Of a stretch of DNA of 44,202 nt, positions 44,127 to 44,202 are shown in pieces (the stretch's first letter is position 1; each line of letters starts with the position of its first letter). The stretch is from contig CM022677.1 of the NCBI GenBank assembly GCA_012295275.1, positions 13,891,835 to 13,936,036 of the forward strand, in the 5' to 3' direction. A program made the translations under genes and the position numbers. Origin of the DNA: Chrysomallon squamiferum. Its lineage: Eukaryota; Mollusca; Gastropoda; Neomphalida; Peltospiridae. Under the pieces are notes generated by a model. That model made no database searches and had not been told where the DNA came from. It saw only the letters and a program-made list of their open reading frames with translations.

Positions 44127-44202
44127 TTTTTAATATTTGATATGCAGAATTGGCAAAAGAAATTACCTTGAAAGACTGAGTATATTGAAATGTCTTGTGT
44201 AT
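44127..44202 (+). repeat. Dispersed repeat R1, copy 3, right part
   Basis: TTTTAATATTTGATATGCAG, then AATTGGCAAAAGAAATTACC, then TTGAAAGACTGAGTATATTG continue the alignment with R1 copy 2 (32034-32110) exactly where the MITE interrupts it. The copy extends past the window end. Confidence 0.85.

Overview
This window is AT-rich, intron-rich animal DNA with very dense microsatellites: (GA)n, (CT)n, (AAT)n, (GACA/GATA)n and (GT)n. It has RING/coiled-coil/beta-propeller genes and the motif GAGTTATCTCCCTT, which I associate with molluscan genomes. A cephalopod such as an octopus is the best guess. No bacterial operons, rRNA, convincing tRNA genes or CRISPR arrays were seen. Most long open frames are microsatellite translations, not genes. 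The real coding signal is in short exons, several of them broken, so a simple ORF scan misses or splits them.

Layout. 0.4-3.8 kb (+): remains of the 3' half of an EGF-receptor tyrosine kinase gene, exon by exon with splice sites, but carrying stops. 4.0-4.4 kb: a ~49-bp minisatellite. 7.4-7.7 kb: first copy of dispersed repeat R1. 7.9-10.04 kb (-): a TRIM-like gene with RING exon, coiled coil and NHL-type beta-propeller. A GACA/GATA microsatellite forms its linker, and the frame changes inside that linker. 10.4-13.7 kb: a tRNA-derived SINE-like remnant, a repeated element (R2), CTA/ATT-rich repeats and one unassigned small ORF behind a TATA-like box. 14.6-20.7 kb (-): a previously split 'ghost' gene of coiled-coil exons followed by EGF-like exons. 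Splice sites are kept, but most exons contain a stop or frameshift. 21.6-22.3 kb (-): the N-terminal half of a prolyl 4-hydroxylase alpha subunit, broken by a frameshift and a stop. 22.54-22.79 kb (+): a second, more decayed copy of the same domain in inverted orientation.

24.3-27.0 kb: degenerate TCTA/TCTG repeat holding a tandem segmental duplication and a ~100-bp repeat. 29.7-30.1 kb: a ~130-bp tandem repeat. 31.3-32.1 kb: second R1 copy. 34.2-34.6 kb: an unassigned GC-richer segment. 35.5-36.5 kb (+): a TATA-like promoter and a decayed FLYWCH/MULE-type transposase. 37.8-38.1 kb (+): an unrecognised 84-codon ORF with non-local base composition. 40.85-41.50 kb: a 56-bp satellite running into a 200-N assembly gap. 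41.7-42.9 kb (-): an LTR retrotransposon end. 43.2-44.2 kb: third R1 copy, interrupted by a 685-bp Tc1/mariner (Tigger-like) MITE; the R1 copy at 32 kb preserves the empty site.

There is no pathway linking these genes. The unifying picture is a gene graveyard: kinase, EGF/coiled-coil, P4H and transposase loci are all recognisable and all disrupted. Substitution stops at conserved residues argue for true decay, but single-base indels in several loci also leave room for uncorrected assembly errors.
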